Shown: one piece after another, positions 1 to 6,709 of the stretch | How positions within the stretch are numbered: position 1 is the first letter of the stretch | Layout of the letters: each line of letters begins with the position of its first letter | Assembly: GCF_001282685.1 (NCBI RefSeq) | Contig: NZ_LN875035.1 | Coordinates: 2,280,001-2,344,000, forward strand | Source: Niameybacter massiliensis | Lineage (GTDB): Bacteria > Bacillota > Clostridia > Lachnospirales > Cellulosilyticaceae | Direction: 5' to 3' | DNA length: 64,000 nt | The notes under the pieces: model-generated | Seen by the model: only the letters and a program-made list of their open reading frames with translations | Database searches by the model: none | What the model was told of the DNA's origin: nothing | Position numbers and translations under genes: made by a program

Positions 1-792
1 TATGACCTTAGTAATCATGGAAAAATGAGCACTTATAAAATTCCACAAACCACTACGTGCTTCTTCATTGACAAAAATCATATCTTTAATATGAAAAACT
101 TCATCTCTAATCCAGTATAAGACATAACCATCTGGCTCATTGTGCTCATTATAGTAAACAGCAGCCATTAAATCATCTGAATCCCAAAGTAAATATTCAT
201 TCCATGCTAAATTATCTCGTAGCAATGCACCATGAGTTTGAATTGCGAATCGATTGTAAGCTTCTCTTACTTCATCACTTTCCACATCGACTCTCTCAAC
301 CTCTCCTGCAACTTGCTTTCTCTTTGGCAACTGATAATCATTAATTTCATAGGTAATCTTATCCGATATAATCTCCCAGCCTTTTCTACGATAATAAGGA
401 ATAGAATAAGGATATAAATAAGAAATTGTCTGATTTTTTTCTTTCATATTCTTCAAGGCTTGGTCTAGCAACTTATGCATTAGCCCTTGATTTGCATATT
501 CTGGATAAGTCCCAACACCAGTTAGTCCTCCCATATCATAGGTTCTATTAAAGATACGTACCTTCATTGGGTATACAGCTACTTGAGAAACTAGCTTATC
601 TCCATCGAACCAGCCCCATACATCTGCTTGTTGTAATGTAGGCGTCTTTGCCCTAATCATTTCTTTTTCTTCCCAACCAATTTGTTGCAATTCTTGATCG
701 GTTACTTGAAAAACATATCTTAAAAGTTGATTATATTGCTCAAGATGCTCTACACCAACTCTTTTCATTTTCAATTGTTTTCTTCGTGCCAT
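1..792 (-). CDS. GNAT/Eis-like N-acetyltransferase, C-terminus beyond window edge
   Basis: The reading frame is open from an ATG at 792 down to base 1, giving about 264 residues; the protein continues past the window edge. The ATG follows a GAAAGGA ribosome binding site. The N-terminal part reads like an Eis-type GNAT domain: a basic start (MARRKQLKMKRVG), a stretch around GGLTGVGTYPEYANQGL that resembles the acetyl-CoA binding loop, then YLYPYSIPYYRRKGWE, which matches the conserved Y-x-x-x-FYrr-GWE segment. Eis-like proteins are about 400 residues with a C-terminal SCP2-like domain, so roughly a third is missing here. They transfer acetyl groups to amines; the substrate cannot be read from the sequence. 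Confidence 0.75.
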   Translation of the reverse strand, partial: MARRKQLKMKRVGVEHLEQYNQLLRYVFQVTDQELQQIGWEEKEMIRAKTPTLQQADVWGWFDGDKLVSQVAVYPMKVRIFNRTYDMGGLTGVGTYPEYANQGLMHKLLDQALKNMKEKNQTISYLYPYSIPYYRRKGWEIISDKITYEINDYQLPKRKQVAGEVERVDVESDEVREAYNRFAIQTHGALLRDNLAWNEYLLWDSDDLMAAVYYNEHNEPDGYVLYWIRDEVFHIKDMIFVNEEARSGLWNFISAHFSMITKVI

Positions 793-935
793 ATCAATTC
801 ACTTTTATCCTTTCAAACTTACCATTATTACAATCTATCTTAATATTTAGTATAAGCATTATATATGTAGAAAGATTGTATTTTATTCTGTTTATAGGAT
901 TTGATTGAGTTTTTCTTTATCTTCTACCAAAATAC

Positions 936-1433
936 TTATTCTATCTGAGATAATTCCAAAAGTTTATTTACACTATCTTCAGCTTGTTCTACAGAAATAT
1001 TCTCTATAATTGATAACTCATCAAATAAAAGTTTTTTCGCTTGCCCTAGCATTGTTTTTTCCATACTATTAAGAGGTTTAATATTGTCTATACACATTAA
1101 CTCTCTAACCACTTCACTACATCCTATAAAAGAACCTAAAGAAAGCTTTTCTTGATTTTCTTTACTCCTCTTCTTAATATCTGTAGAATAATTAAGTTCT
1201 ATATCTTTTGTAGATAAAATAGCCTCTACTTTATCTACTTCTTTCCTATCACTTATTTTTCTAAAACGTGAGTTTTCAATTCTGTCAGTAGGAATCATCA
1301 TAACCATGCTTGGATCTTTCATCTGTATGACTACATGTTCTTTTGATTCATTGAGTATAGTTTTTACTTCTATTGCTTCAATAACTCCACTACCTCTTAA
1401 AGGATAAAAAACAACTTCACCAATTTCAAACAC
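936..1433 (-). CDS. CarD family transcriptional regulator
   Basis: CarD/TRCF-RID family protein of about 165 residues, expected to bind the RNA polymerase beta subunit near promoters and modulate initiation. The N-terminus (FEIGEVVFYPLRGSGVIEAI) is the characteristic Tudor-like RNAP-interaction fold, followed by a helical C-terminal half with Lys-rich stretches and a final helix. I place the start at GTG 1433: family members begin M-F-x-I-G, and this GTG lies seven bases after GAGG, whereas ATGs at 1436 and 1451 are too close to or upstream of that site. It follows the cold-shock gene by about 70 bases, with a terminator hairpin between, so expression may depend on readthrough. The family assignment is strong; the target genes are unknown. 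Confidence 0.85.
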   Translation of the reverse strand: MFEIGEVVFYPLRGSGVIEAIEVKTILNESKEHVVIQMKDPSMVMMIPTDRIENSRFRKISDRKEVDKVEAILSTKDIELNYSTDIKKRSKENQEKLSLGSFIGCSEVVRELMCIDNIKPLNSMEKTMLGQAKKLLFDELSIIENISVEQAEDSVNKLLELSQIE

Positions 1434-1463
1434 CATTTCACCTCTATCCATTTGTCTTTATTA

Positions 1464-1498
1464 TAAAAAAACAGATAGAACTAGCGTCCTATCTGTTT
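1464..1498 (-). terminator. Rho-independent terminator after csp
   Basis: On the minus strand a 9-bp stem (AACAGATAG with CTATCTGTT) is followed by a run of U residues. It lies directly after the cold-shock gene and before the carD start. Confidence 0.85.
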
Positions 1499-1505
1499 TA
1501 CTAAC

Positions 1506-1703
1506 TTATGCTCTTGTTACGTTTTCAGCTTGCTCTCCACGAGCACCTTTTACTACATCAAAGTTTACTTTTTGACCTTCTTCAAGAGTTTTGAATCCAT
1601 CACCTTGAATTGCTGAGAAATGTACGAATACGTCATTTCCGTTTTCTGTTTGAATAAATCCGAAACCTTTTTCTGCGTTAAACCATTTAACTGTACCTGT
1701 CAT
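1506..1703 (-). CDS. Cold-shock protein, CspA/CspB family
   Basis: A 65-residue single cold-shock domain, full length for the family. It carries both nucleic-acid binding motifs: RNP1 as KGFGFI (residues 12-17) and RNP2 as VFVHF (25-29), on the usual [13 protein letters not shown] start. Such proteins bind single-stranded RNA and DNA and act as RNA chaperones in the cytoplasm. The gene is monocistronic by appearance: a good promoter lies at 1842-1870, a long leader of about 130 nt with a hairpin precedes the ATG, and a terminator follows. A long leader is typical of cold-inducible csp genes, so cold regulation is inferred. The start has an AGGAGGT site just upstream. Confidence 0.97.
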   Translation of the reverse strand: MTGTVKWFNAEKGFGFIQTENGNDVFVHFSAIQGDGFKTLEEGQKVNFDVVKGARGEQAENVTRA

Positions 1704-1758
1704 TGTGGTACCTCCTATTATTTATGAATTTTTTGTATATGCATTAAACTAAAAAATC

Positions 1759-1809
1759 CACATGTAATTACAAATTATATAATTTCTATATAATCTCTAA
1801 TTACATGTG
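1759..1809 (-). promoter_or_regulatory. Stem-loop in the csp 5' leader
   Basis: A perfect 12-bp inverted repeat (1759-1770 with 1798-1809) encloses a second one, ATTATATA with TATATAAT. On the minus strand it falls within the predicted csp 5' leader and is followed by GGATTTTTTAG, so it could act as a temperature-responsive or attenuator structure. Function is inferred. Confidence 0.6.
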
Positions 1810-1841
1810 AAATCTATAAATGTTTACTGTATATATTTATT

Positions 1842-1870
1842 ATTATACATGATGTTTCTCTTATTTGCAA
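1842..1870 (-). promoter_or_regulatory. sigma-A-type promoter of csp
   Basis: TTGCAA (1870-1865), a 17-bp spacer, then a perfect TATAAT (1847-1842), reading toward csp. Confidence 0.75.
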
Positions 1871-1921
1871 GAGGTATTTTAATTTTTTTACTTTTTAAAA
1901 GATATCTGGATAACTGGATAT

Positions 1922-1950
1922 AAAAAAGAGGCTGTCTTAAACAGCCTCCC
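1922..1950 (-). terminator. Terminator of the DEAD-box helicase gene
   Basis: GAGGCTGT pairs with ACAGCCTC across a 5-nt loop, followed by six U residues on the minus strand, nine bases after the helicase stop codon. Confidence 0.92.
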
Positions 1951-1958
1951 CTATATAC

Positions 1959-3584
1959 TTATCTACCTTTTCTTGAAGAGCCACCTTTTCTTTGTGCCAC
2001 TTCTACATTGATCTTACGACCTTTGTATTTTTGTTTTGTAAGTACACCAAGGATTTCATCTTCACAACCATTTGGTACTTCGAAGAATGAGAATTTCTCC
2101 ATAATGTCTACTCTTCTTACACCATTACGTGGTGTTGAAGTTTCTCTTGTAATCATTTTGATAAGGTCGATATCTTTTAATTTATCTTTTTTACCTAAGT
2201 TGATAAATAATCTCACATGATCACCAACTTGACCGGTATTACGGCTAGGTTGCATATCTTCTAATTTAATACGATCATCTGCACTCATTGTTTGGTTTTT
2301 CATAACCATTTTGAAAAGTGCTTCAATCATTTGCTCTTGCTCATATCCTTCTTCTACTAAACGATCTAAGCATTCTTTGTAGCGACGTGGCATTTTTGTA
2401 CCCATCTCATCTTTGATTTGATCAATAAGTTTAGTAGCTTGTTGATCTTTAATTGCTTCGATTGTTGGAATCTCAGCTTGCTCGATCTTTGATTTTGTAT
2501 AGTTTTGGATAAAACGTAATTTTGAGCGATCTTTTGGTGTACAAAGTGTGTATGAAAGACCTTGTCTCATCGCACGCCCTGTACGACCGATACGGTGTAC
2601 GTAGTATTCCTCATCTGTTGGAATATCATAGTTGAATACAACATCAATATCATCTACGTCAATCCCTCTAGCCGCTACGTCTGTTGCAACAAGGATGTTT
2701 ACTAAACCTTTTCTAAATTTAGCCATAACGCTATCTCTTTGAAGTTGTTTCATATCTCCATGAAGTGCTTCTGCTGAGAATCCTCTATGTTGAAGTGCTT
2801 CACATACTTCATCTACGCCACGTTTTGTGTTACAGAATACCACACCAAGTTTGAATGCAGTAACTTCCATCATACGGCTAAGAATTTCAATTTTATAACG
2901 TTCATTTACATCGATATAATATTGCTTAATGGTGTCTACTGTTACTGTTTTCTTAACAACGCTAATGCGTTCTACGTCTTTTTGGTACTCAGCTGCAATC
3001 TCTTGAATTGCTTTTGGTAAAGTTGCTGAGAAAAGGATGAATTGCTTTTCTTCTGGTGCGCTTTGAAGAATTGTATCAATATCTTCTCTAAAGCCCATGT
3101 TAAGCATTTCGTCTGCTTCATCTAGTGCAAGCATACGTAAGTCATCTAATTTAAGTGTACGTCTTCTTAAGTGGTCCATCACACGACCTGGTGTACCGAT
3201 GATGATTTGTGGTTTTTTCTTAAGTGCCATAATTTGTCTGTCCATTGGTTGTCCACCATAAACAGCAAGTGTACGTACATTTTGTTTGTATTTACAAAGT
3301 AAACGGAACTCATTTGCAATTTGGTTTGCAAGCTCTCTTGTTGGACATAAGATTAAAGCTTGTACTTTATCACAATTTGCATCAATATTTTCAATGACTG
3401 GAATCCCAAAAGCACATGTTTTTCCCGTTCCTGTAGGTGCTTGAGCGATAACGTCTTTACCTGCCATAATTGGATCGATAGATTTCGCCTGAATAGGTGT
3501 CATCTCTTCAAATTTCATATCGCTAATTGCACTTTTAATCTCGTCTGATATATCTAGGTCTCTAAAATATTTTGTTTCTATAAT
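1959..3584 (-). CDS. DEAD-box ATP-dependent RNA helicase (CshA/DeaD-like), likely AUU start
   Basis: RNA-unwinding ATPase. Numbered from the internal ATG at 3518, it has the Q motif FEEMTPIQ (3-10), motif I APTGTGKT (27-34), DEAD (133-136), SAT (164-166) and HRIGRTGR (308-315). A C-terminal DbpA-type RNA-binding domain (about 430-510) and a basic tail follow. The ATG at 3518 sits inside the Q-motif region and would remove the conserved upstream aromatic residue. Codons upstream encode KYFRDLDISDEIKSAISD, exactly the expected N-terminal extension, and run back to a TAG at 3587-3585 without any ATG, GTG or TTG. The first codon after that stop is ATT (3584), five bases after an AGAGG site. I therefore place the start at AUU. 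It is likely cold-related, judging by its csp neighbour. Confidence 0.9.
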   Translation of the reverse strand: MIETKYFRDLDISDEIKSAISDMKFEEMTPIQAKSIDPIMAGKDVIAQAPTGTGKTCAFGIPVIENIDANCDKVQALILCPTRELANQIANEFRLLCKYKQNVRTLAVYGGQPMDRQIMALKKKPQIIIGTPGRVMDHLRRRTLKLDDLRMLALDEADEMLNMGFREDIDTILQSAPEEKQFILFSATLPKAIQEIAAEYQKDVERISVVKKTVTVDTIKQYYIDVNERYKIEILSRMMEVTAFKLGVVFCNTKRGVDEVCEALQHRGFSAEALHGDMKQLQRDSVMAKFRKGLVNILVATDVAARGIDVDDIDVVFNYDIPTDEEYYVHRIGRTGRAMRQGLSYTLCTPKDRSKLRFIQNYTKSKIEQAEIPTIEAIKDQQATKLIDQIKDEMGTKMPRRYKECLDRLVEEGYEQEQMIEALFKMVMKNQTMSADDRIKLEDMQPSRNTGQVGDHVRLFINLGKKDKLKDIDLIKMITRETSTPRNGVRRVDIMEKFSFFEVPNGCEDEILGVLTKQKYKGRKINVEVAQRKGGSSRKGR

Positions 3585-3594
3585 CTATACCTCT
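3582..3594 (-). promoter_or_regulatory. RBS and proposed AUU start of the helicase
   Basis: AGAGGT (3594-3589) lies five bases before ATT (3584-3582) and eight before ATA (3581-3579). No canonical start codon exists in frame between the stop at 3585 and the ATG at 3518, which has no ribosome binding site at the proper distance. Confidence 0.65.
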
Positions 3595-3690
3595 ACAATC
3601 TATTAATTTTGTTTTCATATTCGTTGTCTTTTTCTTAGCAAACTTCATGTTATCACAATTCATTTTAAATAACAAGTGTGAACCCAATTA

Positions 3691-3719
3691 AAAAAGTAGC
3701 TTAAAAATACGCTACTTTT
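3691..3719 (-). other. Terminator-like hairpin in the region upstream of the helicase gene
   Basis: AAAAGTAGC pairs with GCTACTTTT around a 10-nt loop and is followed by U residues on the minus strand. No protein gene lies between it and the terminator at 3913-3947, so it is either an attenuator within a long helicase leader or the end of a short RNA. The whole interval 3595-3912 holds no ORF and is AT-rich; TATACT-like boxes at 3859-3864 and 3894-3899 lack good -35 partners. Confidence 0.55.
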
Positions 3720-3912
3720 CACACTATTTCATAGAGAACGTTTTTCTACCTACTTTTATATGGATTTAGACTCTATTAAAAACCATGTTTTTACCAATAT
3801 TTTACACGTTATTGAAGTATAATTTTTAAGCTTTTAGGTTCAATTCACTCTTCAATTTAGTATAACATAAAGCACAAACATATTTTTATATGTAGTATAC
3901 CAATGCATTTTT

Positions 3913-3947
3913 ATAAAAAAAGACATCTACTTTTAAGTAAATGTCTT
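3913..3947 (-). terminator. Terminator of the 73-aa protein gene
   Basis: AAGACAT with ATGTCTT and an inner TACTT/AAGTA stem, followed by seven U residues on the minus strand, about 20 bases after the gene's stop codon. Confidence 0.9.
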
Positions 3948-3967
3948 CCCCCTATGTATACTTGATT

Positions 3968-4189
3968 TTATACTAAAGAAATATCTTTTCCATCAGCAAA
4001 TTGTCTTAATGTATCAGTAACAAAATGACTAAACTCACCTTGCATTCTATTTGCTTCTTTAAAATCCTTAATATTAATTGTATTCATCACAACTCCATAA
4101 CTATAGAAAACCAGTCTTACATCGTTTTCACATATAATACCTGTACAATCATATGCTCCTTTTGCATTGTGCACTTTGACCACTCTCAT
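3968..4189 (-). CDS. Small conserved-looking protein of unknown function, 73 aa
   Basis: I do not recognise this family. The protein begins MRVVKVHNAKGAYDCTG and looks soluble, with beta-strand-like hydrophobic stretches (RLVFYSYGVVM) and a charged helical second half. There is no signal peptide or membrane segment. It has a strong ribosome binding site (GGGAGGTGA). The ATG follows it by only three bases, and a GTG two codons later would be better spaced, so the start could be at 4183. It has its own terminator. A 7-bp palindrome (4215-4221 with 4223-4229) lies just upstream and could be an operator. It is the closest gene to the large structured element at 4286-5245 and diverges from it. A real gene is likely given the RBS and terminator. 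Confidence 0.65.
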   Translation of the reverse strand: MRVVKVHNAKGAYDCTGIICENDVRLVFYSYGVVMNTINIKDFKEANRMQGEFSHFVTDTLRQFADGKDISLV

Positions 4190-4285
4190 TCACCTCCCAC
4201 TTACATAACCGTATCATATTTCAAATATGAAATAAACTATACAGCTATATATTTGGAAGTTACTTACAGATACTCACGAATTAGT

Positions 4286-5245
4286 AAAATAAATATTTGT
4301 TTAAGTGAGGGGGTGCTTATATTTAGTCTACTTACGTGAGTTGGCTAGGTGGATTCTCCTCCACCTGCTACACTCCGCTTTCAGAGAAATGTAACTCATT
4401 CAAAAATAATAACGGTGTGAACTCGCTACGCTCAAACAGCACACCTAAAATCATTATTTTTTTATTTCGAACATTTCTTATCTGAAAGCTACGTAGGCAG
4501 ATTCCGGAGAACGCACCTAGCCAGCTCACTGAATCAAGTTTACGAATATGCCTCCCTCACTTTGTGGACTGCGCCGGCGGAGAGATTACTAAACTGCATG
4601 TAGCTTATATTCTAAGTCCATCCTCGAAAAAAGCTCCATGGAGGTCACCCACGCATCACCGCCCTCTTCTACTCAGTTAGGTAAGTTTTCACTTCTAGTG
4701 ACACGCCCTGGAGAGGAAAGAAGAGAAAACATCTCTTCTTTGGAAAGAAAACTTCCAAGTATTTGATAAGGTTTCTTTCTAGTTTGTTCCTGAGCTCAAC
4801 CTATCCTAAAAGGTGAGCGTTAGCAAAGCTACTGTGAAGCCTTGCATGTCTCAATATCTTTTGTTACTGAGTTAAGTAAGATACACTTTGTAGAATTAAT
4901 AGTACTTTTGATCTAAACTCGGAAATGATTAGGCACTTTCACATGAAGGATGTTTAGAAAATGGATTATGTAGTTTAGCTGTCTCTCTACCGGAAGGGTC
5001 TATAATGTGATGGGCTGTAAGGTGAGTTATTGTATGGAAACTTTCTCCGCAGACTTTTTAGAGAGGCTTAGAGAATGGAATCAAACTGGTTTTAGGGAAA
5101 TGTCTGAAGAAAAGTGCACTTCTTTTCTGAGTTTTGACCGTTAGTTTAATGGAATGAACTTAGCCTCTCTTAAAAGGCGAGGACTAGAAGTTGGAATACA
5201 ATAAGCTTGCTTACATGCCCTCACACTTAACCAAATATTTATTTT
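4286..5245 (+). ncRNA. Candidate large structured noncoding RNA or palindrome-bounded element
   Basis: About 960 bases with no plausible ORF and locally about 50% G+C, against AT-rich flanks. The ends are perfect 14-bp inverted repeats (4286-4299 with 5232-5245), extended by TTAAGTG with CACTTAA (4301-4307 with 5224-5230). The left quarter folds as a long imperfect hairpin. GTGAGGG (4305-4311) pairs with 4554-4560, a 16-bp helix joins 4336-4351 with 4514-4529, and a 9-bp helix joins 4377-4385 with 4481-4489. GGTGTG/CACACC lies at the apex. Two mismatches in these helices become G-U wobbles only if the plus strand is the RNA, which weakly favours that strand. Further hairpins occur at 4727-4751 and 4793-4818. 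No terminator U-run is visible at either end. A degenerate mobile element is the main alternative. Confidence 0.5.
4305..4560 (+). repeat. Long imperfect inverted repeat (about 90-nt arms)
   Basis: The arms 4305-4391 and 4472-4560 are complementary over most of their length, with internal loops and bulges; the apex 4402-4461 continues with AAAAATAAT/ATTATTTTT and GGTGTG/CACACC. It is a sub-domain of the element at 4286-5245. Confidence 0.75.
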
Positions 5246-5284
5246 AGTTGCTGTTTCTTCCTTACTATAGTATTTCTATAGAAC

Positions 5285-5327
5285 AAAAAAAGACTTTTAT
5301 AAAAGCTTAGCTTCTATAAAAGTCTTT
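5285..5327 (-). terminator. Terminator of pyrE
   Basis: A 17-bp stem (5291-5307 with 5309-5325, one mismatch) and a run of seven U residues on the minus strand, directly after the pyrE stop. Confidence 0.93.
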
Positions 5328-5338
5328 CAAATCATTAA

Positions 5339-6010
5339 TTATTTTACGCAGTATTCAGCAAGGTATGCTTCCATACGTGCACGCATCTCATCATCAATTA
5401 CAACTTTTCCATCAATTTCTACGTTGTGAAGTGTTTCAATGATTTCTCTTACTGTTACAATTGGGTATGTTTTAATACCAAATTCTTCTTCAATCTCTTG
5501 AATTGCTGTACGATTAGATTGTCCTCTTTCCATACGGTCAACAGAGATGATTAATCCTGCAAGTTCTACATTTGCCGCTGCTTTTAAGATTGGGAAACAT
5601 TCACGAATAGCTGTCCCTGCTGTAATAACATCTTCAATAATAAGTACTTTGTCACCATCTTGAAGTTTGTACCCTACCATTGTACCACCTTCACCATGGT
5701 CTTTTGCTTCTTTACGGTTGAAGCAGTAGTTTACGTCTTTATTATGTTCGTTATTAAGGGCAATTGCTGTTGCTACAGATAATGGAATACCTTTATAAGC
5801 TGGTCCAAAAAGTGCATTCACATCTTCTTTAATATTTTCTTGGATACATTTTGCATAAAACTCACCAAGTTTTGCAGCTTGGTAACCTGTTTTATAGTTT
5901 CCTGTGTTTACAAAGTAAGGTGTTTTACGTCCACTTTTTGTTGTAAAATCTCCAAAAGTAAGTACTCCAGAACGTACCATAAATTCAATAAATTCTTTTT
6001 TGTAACTCAT
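5339..6010 (-). CDS. pyrE: Orotate phosphoribosyltransferase
   Basis: Converts orotate and PRPP to orotidine 5'-phosphate in pyrimidine synthesis, in the cytoplasm. The 223-residue protein has the type I phosphoribosyltransferase PRPP loop VLIIEDVITAGTA at 122-134. It also has the early FGDFTTKSGRKTPYF segment (20-33) and the flexible catalytic loop RKEAKDHGEGG (99-109), whose lysine and histidine contact pyrophosphate. The length fits the longer PyrE subfamily common in Clostridia. The start is supported by GGAGG seven to eight bases before the ATG. It stands alone here, with its own terminator and no other pyr gene nearby; no PyrR-type attenuator was seen in the 78-base upstream gap. Confidence 0.96.
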   Translation of the reverse strand: MSYKKEFIEFMVRSGVLTFGDFTTKSGRKTPYFVNTGNYKTGYQAAKLGEFYAKCIQENIKEDVNALFGPAYKGIPLSVATAIALNNEHNKDVNYCFNRKEAKDHGEGGTMVGYKLQDGDKVLIIEDVITAGTAIRECFPILKAAANVELAGLIISVDRMERGQSNRTAIQEIEEEFGIKTYPIVTVREIIETLHNVEIDGKVVIDDEMRARMEAYLAEYCVK

Positions 6011-6088
6011 CTATGTTGCCTCCGCTCTTAAATAGGTTTGTCCTACTTATCATAGCATGAAATATTAGCTTTTACTACAAAAAATTCC

Positions 6089-6631
6089 TTAGCCCATATG
6101 ATACTGCCATATTTTTTTACAACTATAGGCAGCATAAAGTTCTTGTAAATCTGATATAAAAATTTCTTGTCCTGCTTGCAACAATGTTCCTAACTTTTCA
6201 AAAACAATATACATATTCCATTCGGTATAAGGAATTGTATTAAACAGGGTGTGGTATAAAATAGAATGCATAATTGCTTCTTCTACATCATTATAAAAAA
6301 TATAAGTCAAATAGGCTACTTCATATTCATCTAAAGTCATCTCTAGGTGGGTTTCTATAAAATGAAGTAACGCTTTTAAATGAATGACTTTTTCTTCATC
6401 TTCACGCTTAAATGGCATTTTACTATTATTAGTAAAAATCAATGCCTGTCTTTCATATAAGACTTTATCTATCTCCTCTTCCATGTAACTCATTAAATAG
6501 CTACTTGCAACCTGTAAAACTTCTTCGTGTTCAAATGCAAAAGGATTATTTTGCGGTGTTGGCTCACTAAAAAATTCTGTCTTCCATTCAATAAACTGCT
6601 TTTGCCAAAATCCAAGTACTTCTTTAAGCAT
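6089..6631 (-). CDS. Protein of unknown function, 180 aa
   Basis: I do not recognise this family. The protein is soluble-looking and acidic, with a high content of aromatic residues and predicted helices (MLKEVLGFWQKQFIEWKTEFF at its start, then several amphipathic helices). No signal peptide, zinc motif or nucleotide-binding motif is visible. The start at ATG 6631 is chosen because GGGGGG precedes it by nine bases; an ATG at 6664 has no such site. A sigma-A-like promoter lies at 6672-6700. It is downstream of the amidohydrolase but has its own promoter, so the functional link is uncertain. Confidence 0.7.
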   Translation of the reverse strand: MLKEVLGFWQKQFIEWKTEFFSEPTPQNNPFAFEHEEVLQVASSYLMSYMEEEIDKVLYERQALIFTNNSKMPFKREDEEKVIHLKALLHFIETHLEMTLDEYEVAYLTYIFYNDVEEAIMHSILYHTLFNTIPYTEWNMYIVFEKLGTLLQAGQEIFISDLQELYAAYSCKKIWQYHMG

Positions 6632-6671
6632 ATTTGGACGCCCCCCTAAAAAAATATTACACATATATTAC

Positions 6672-6700
6672 ATATTAAACGCATGTATAATATTCCACAA
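6672..6700 (-). promoter_or_regulatory. Promoter of the 180-aa protein gene
   Basis: TTGTGG (6700-6695), 17-bp spacer, TAATAT (6677-6672), oriented toward the gene at 6631. Confidence 0.5.
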
Positions 6701-6709
6701 GAACTTTTC

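Noticed and set aside
4286-5245. RNase P RNA, tmRNA or a group II intron as an explanation for the structured element
   Set aside because: I saw no GAGGAAAGTCC-type RNase P core, no tRNA-like ends of tmRNA and no domain V hairpin. A formal covariance search is still needed.
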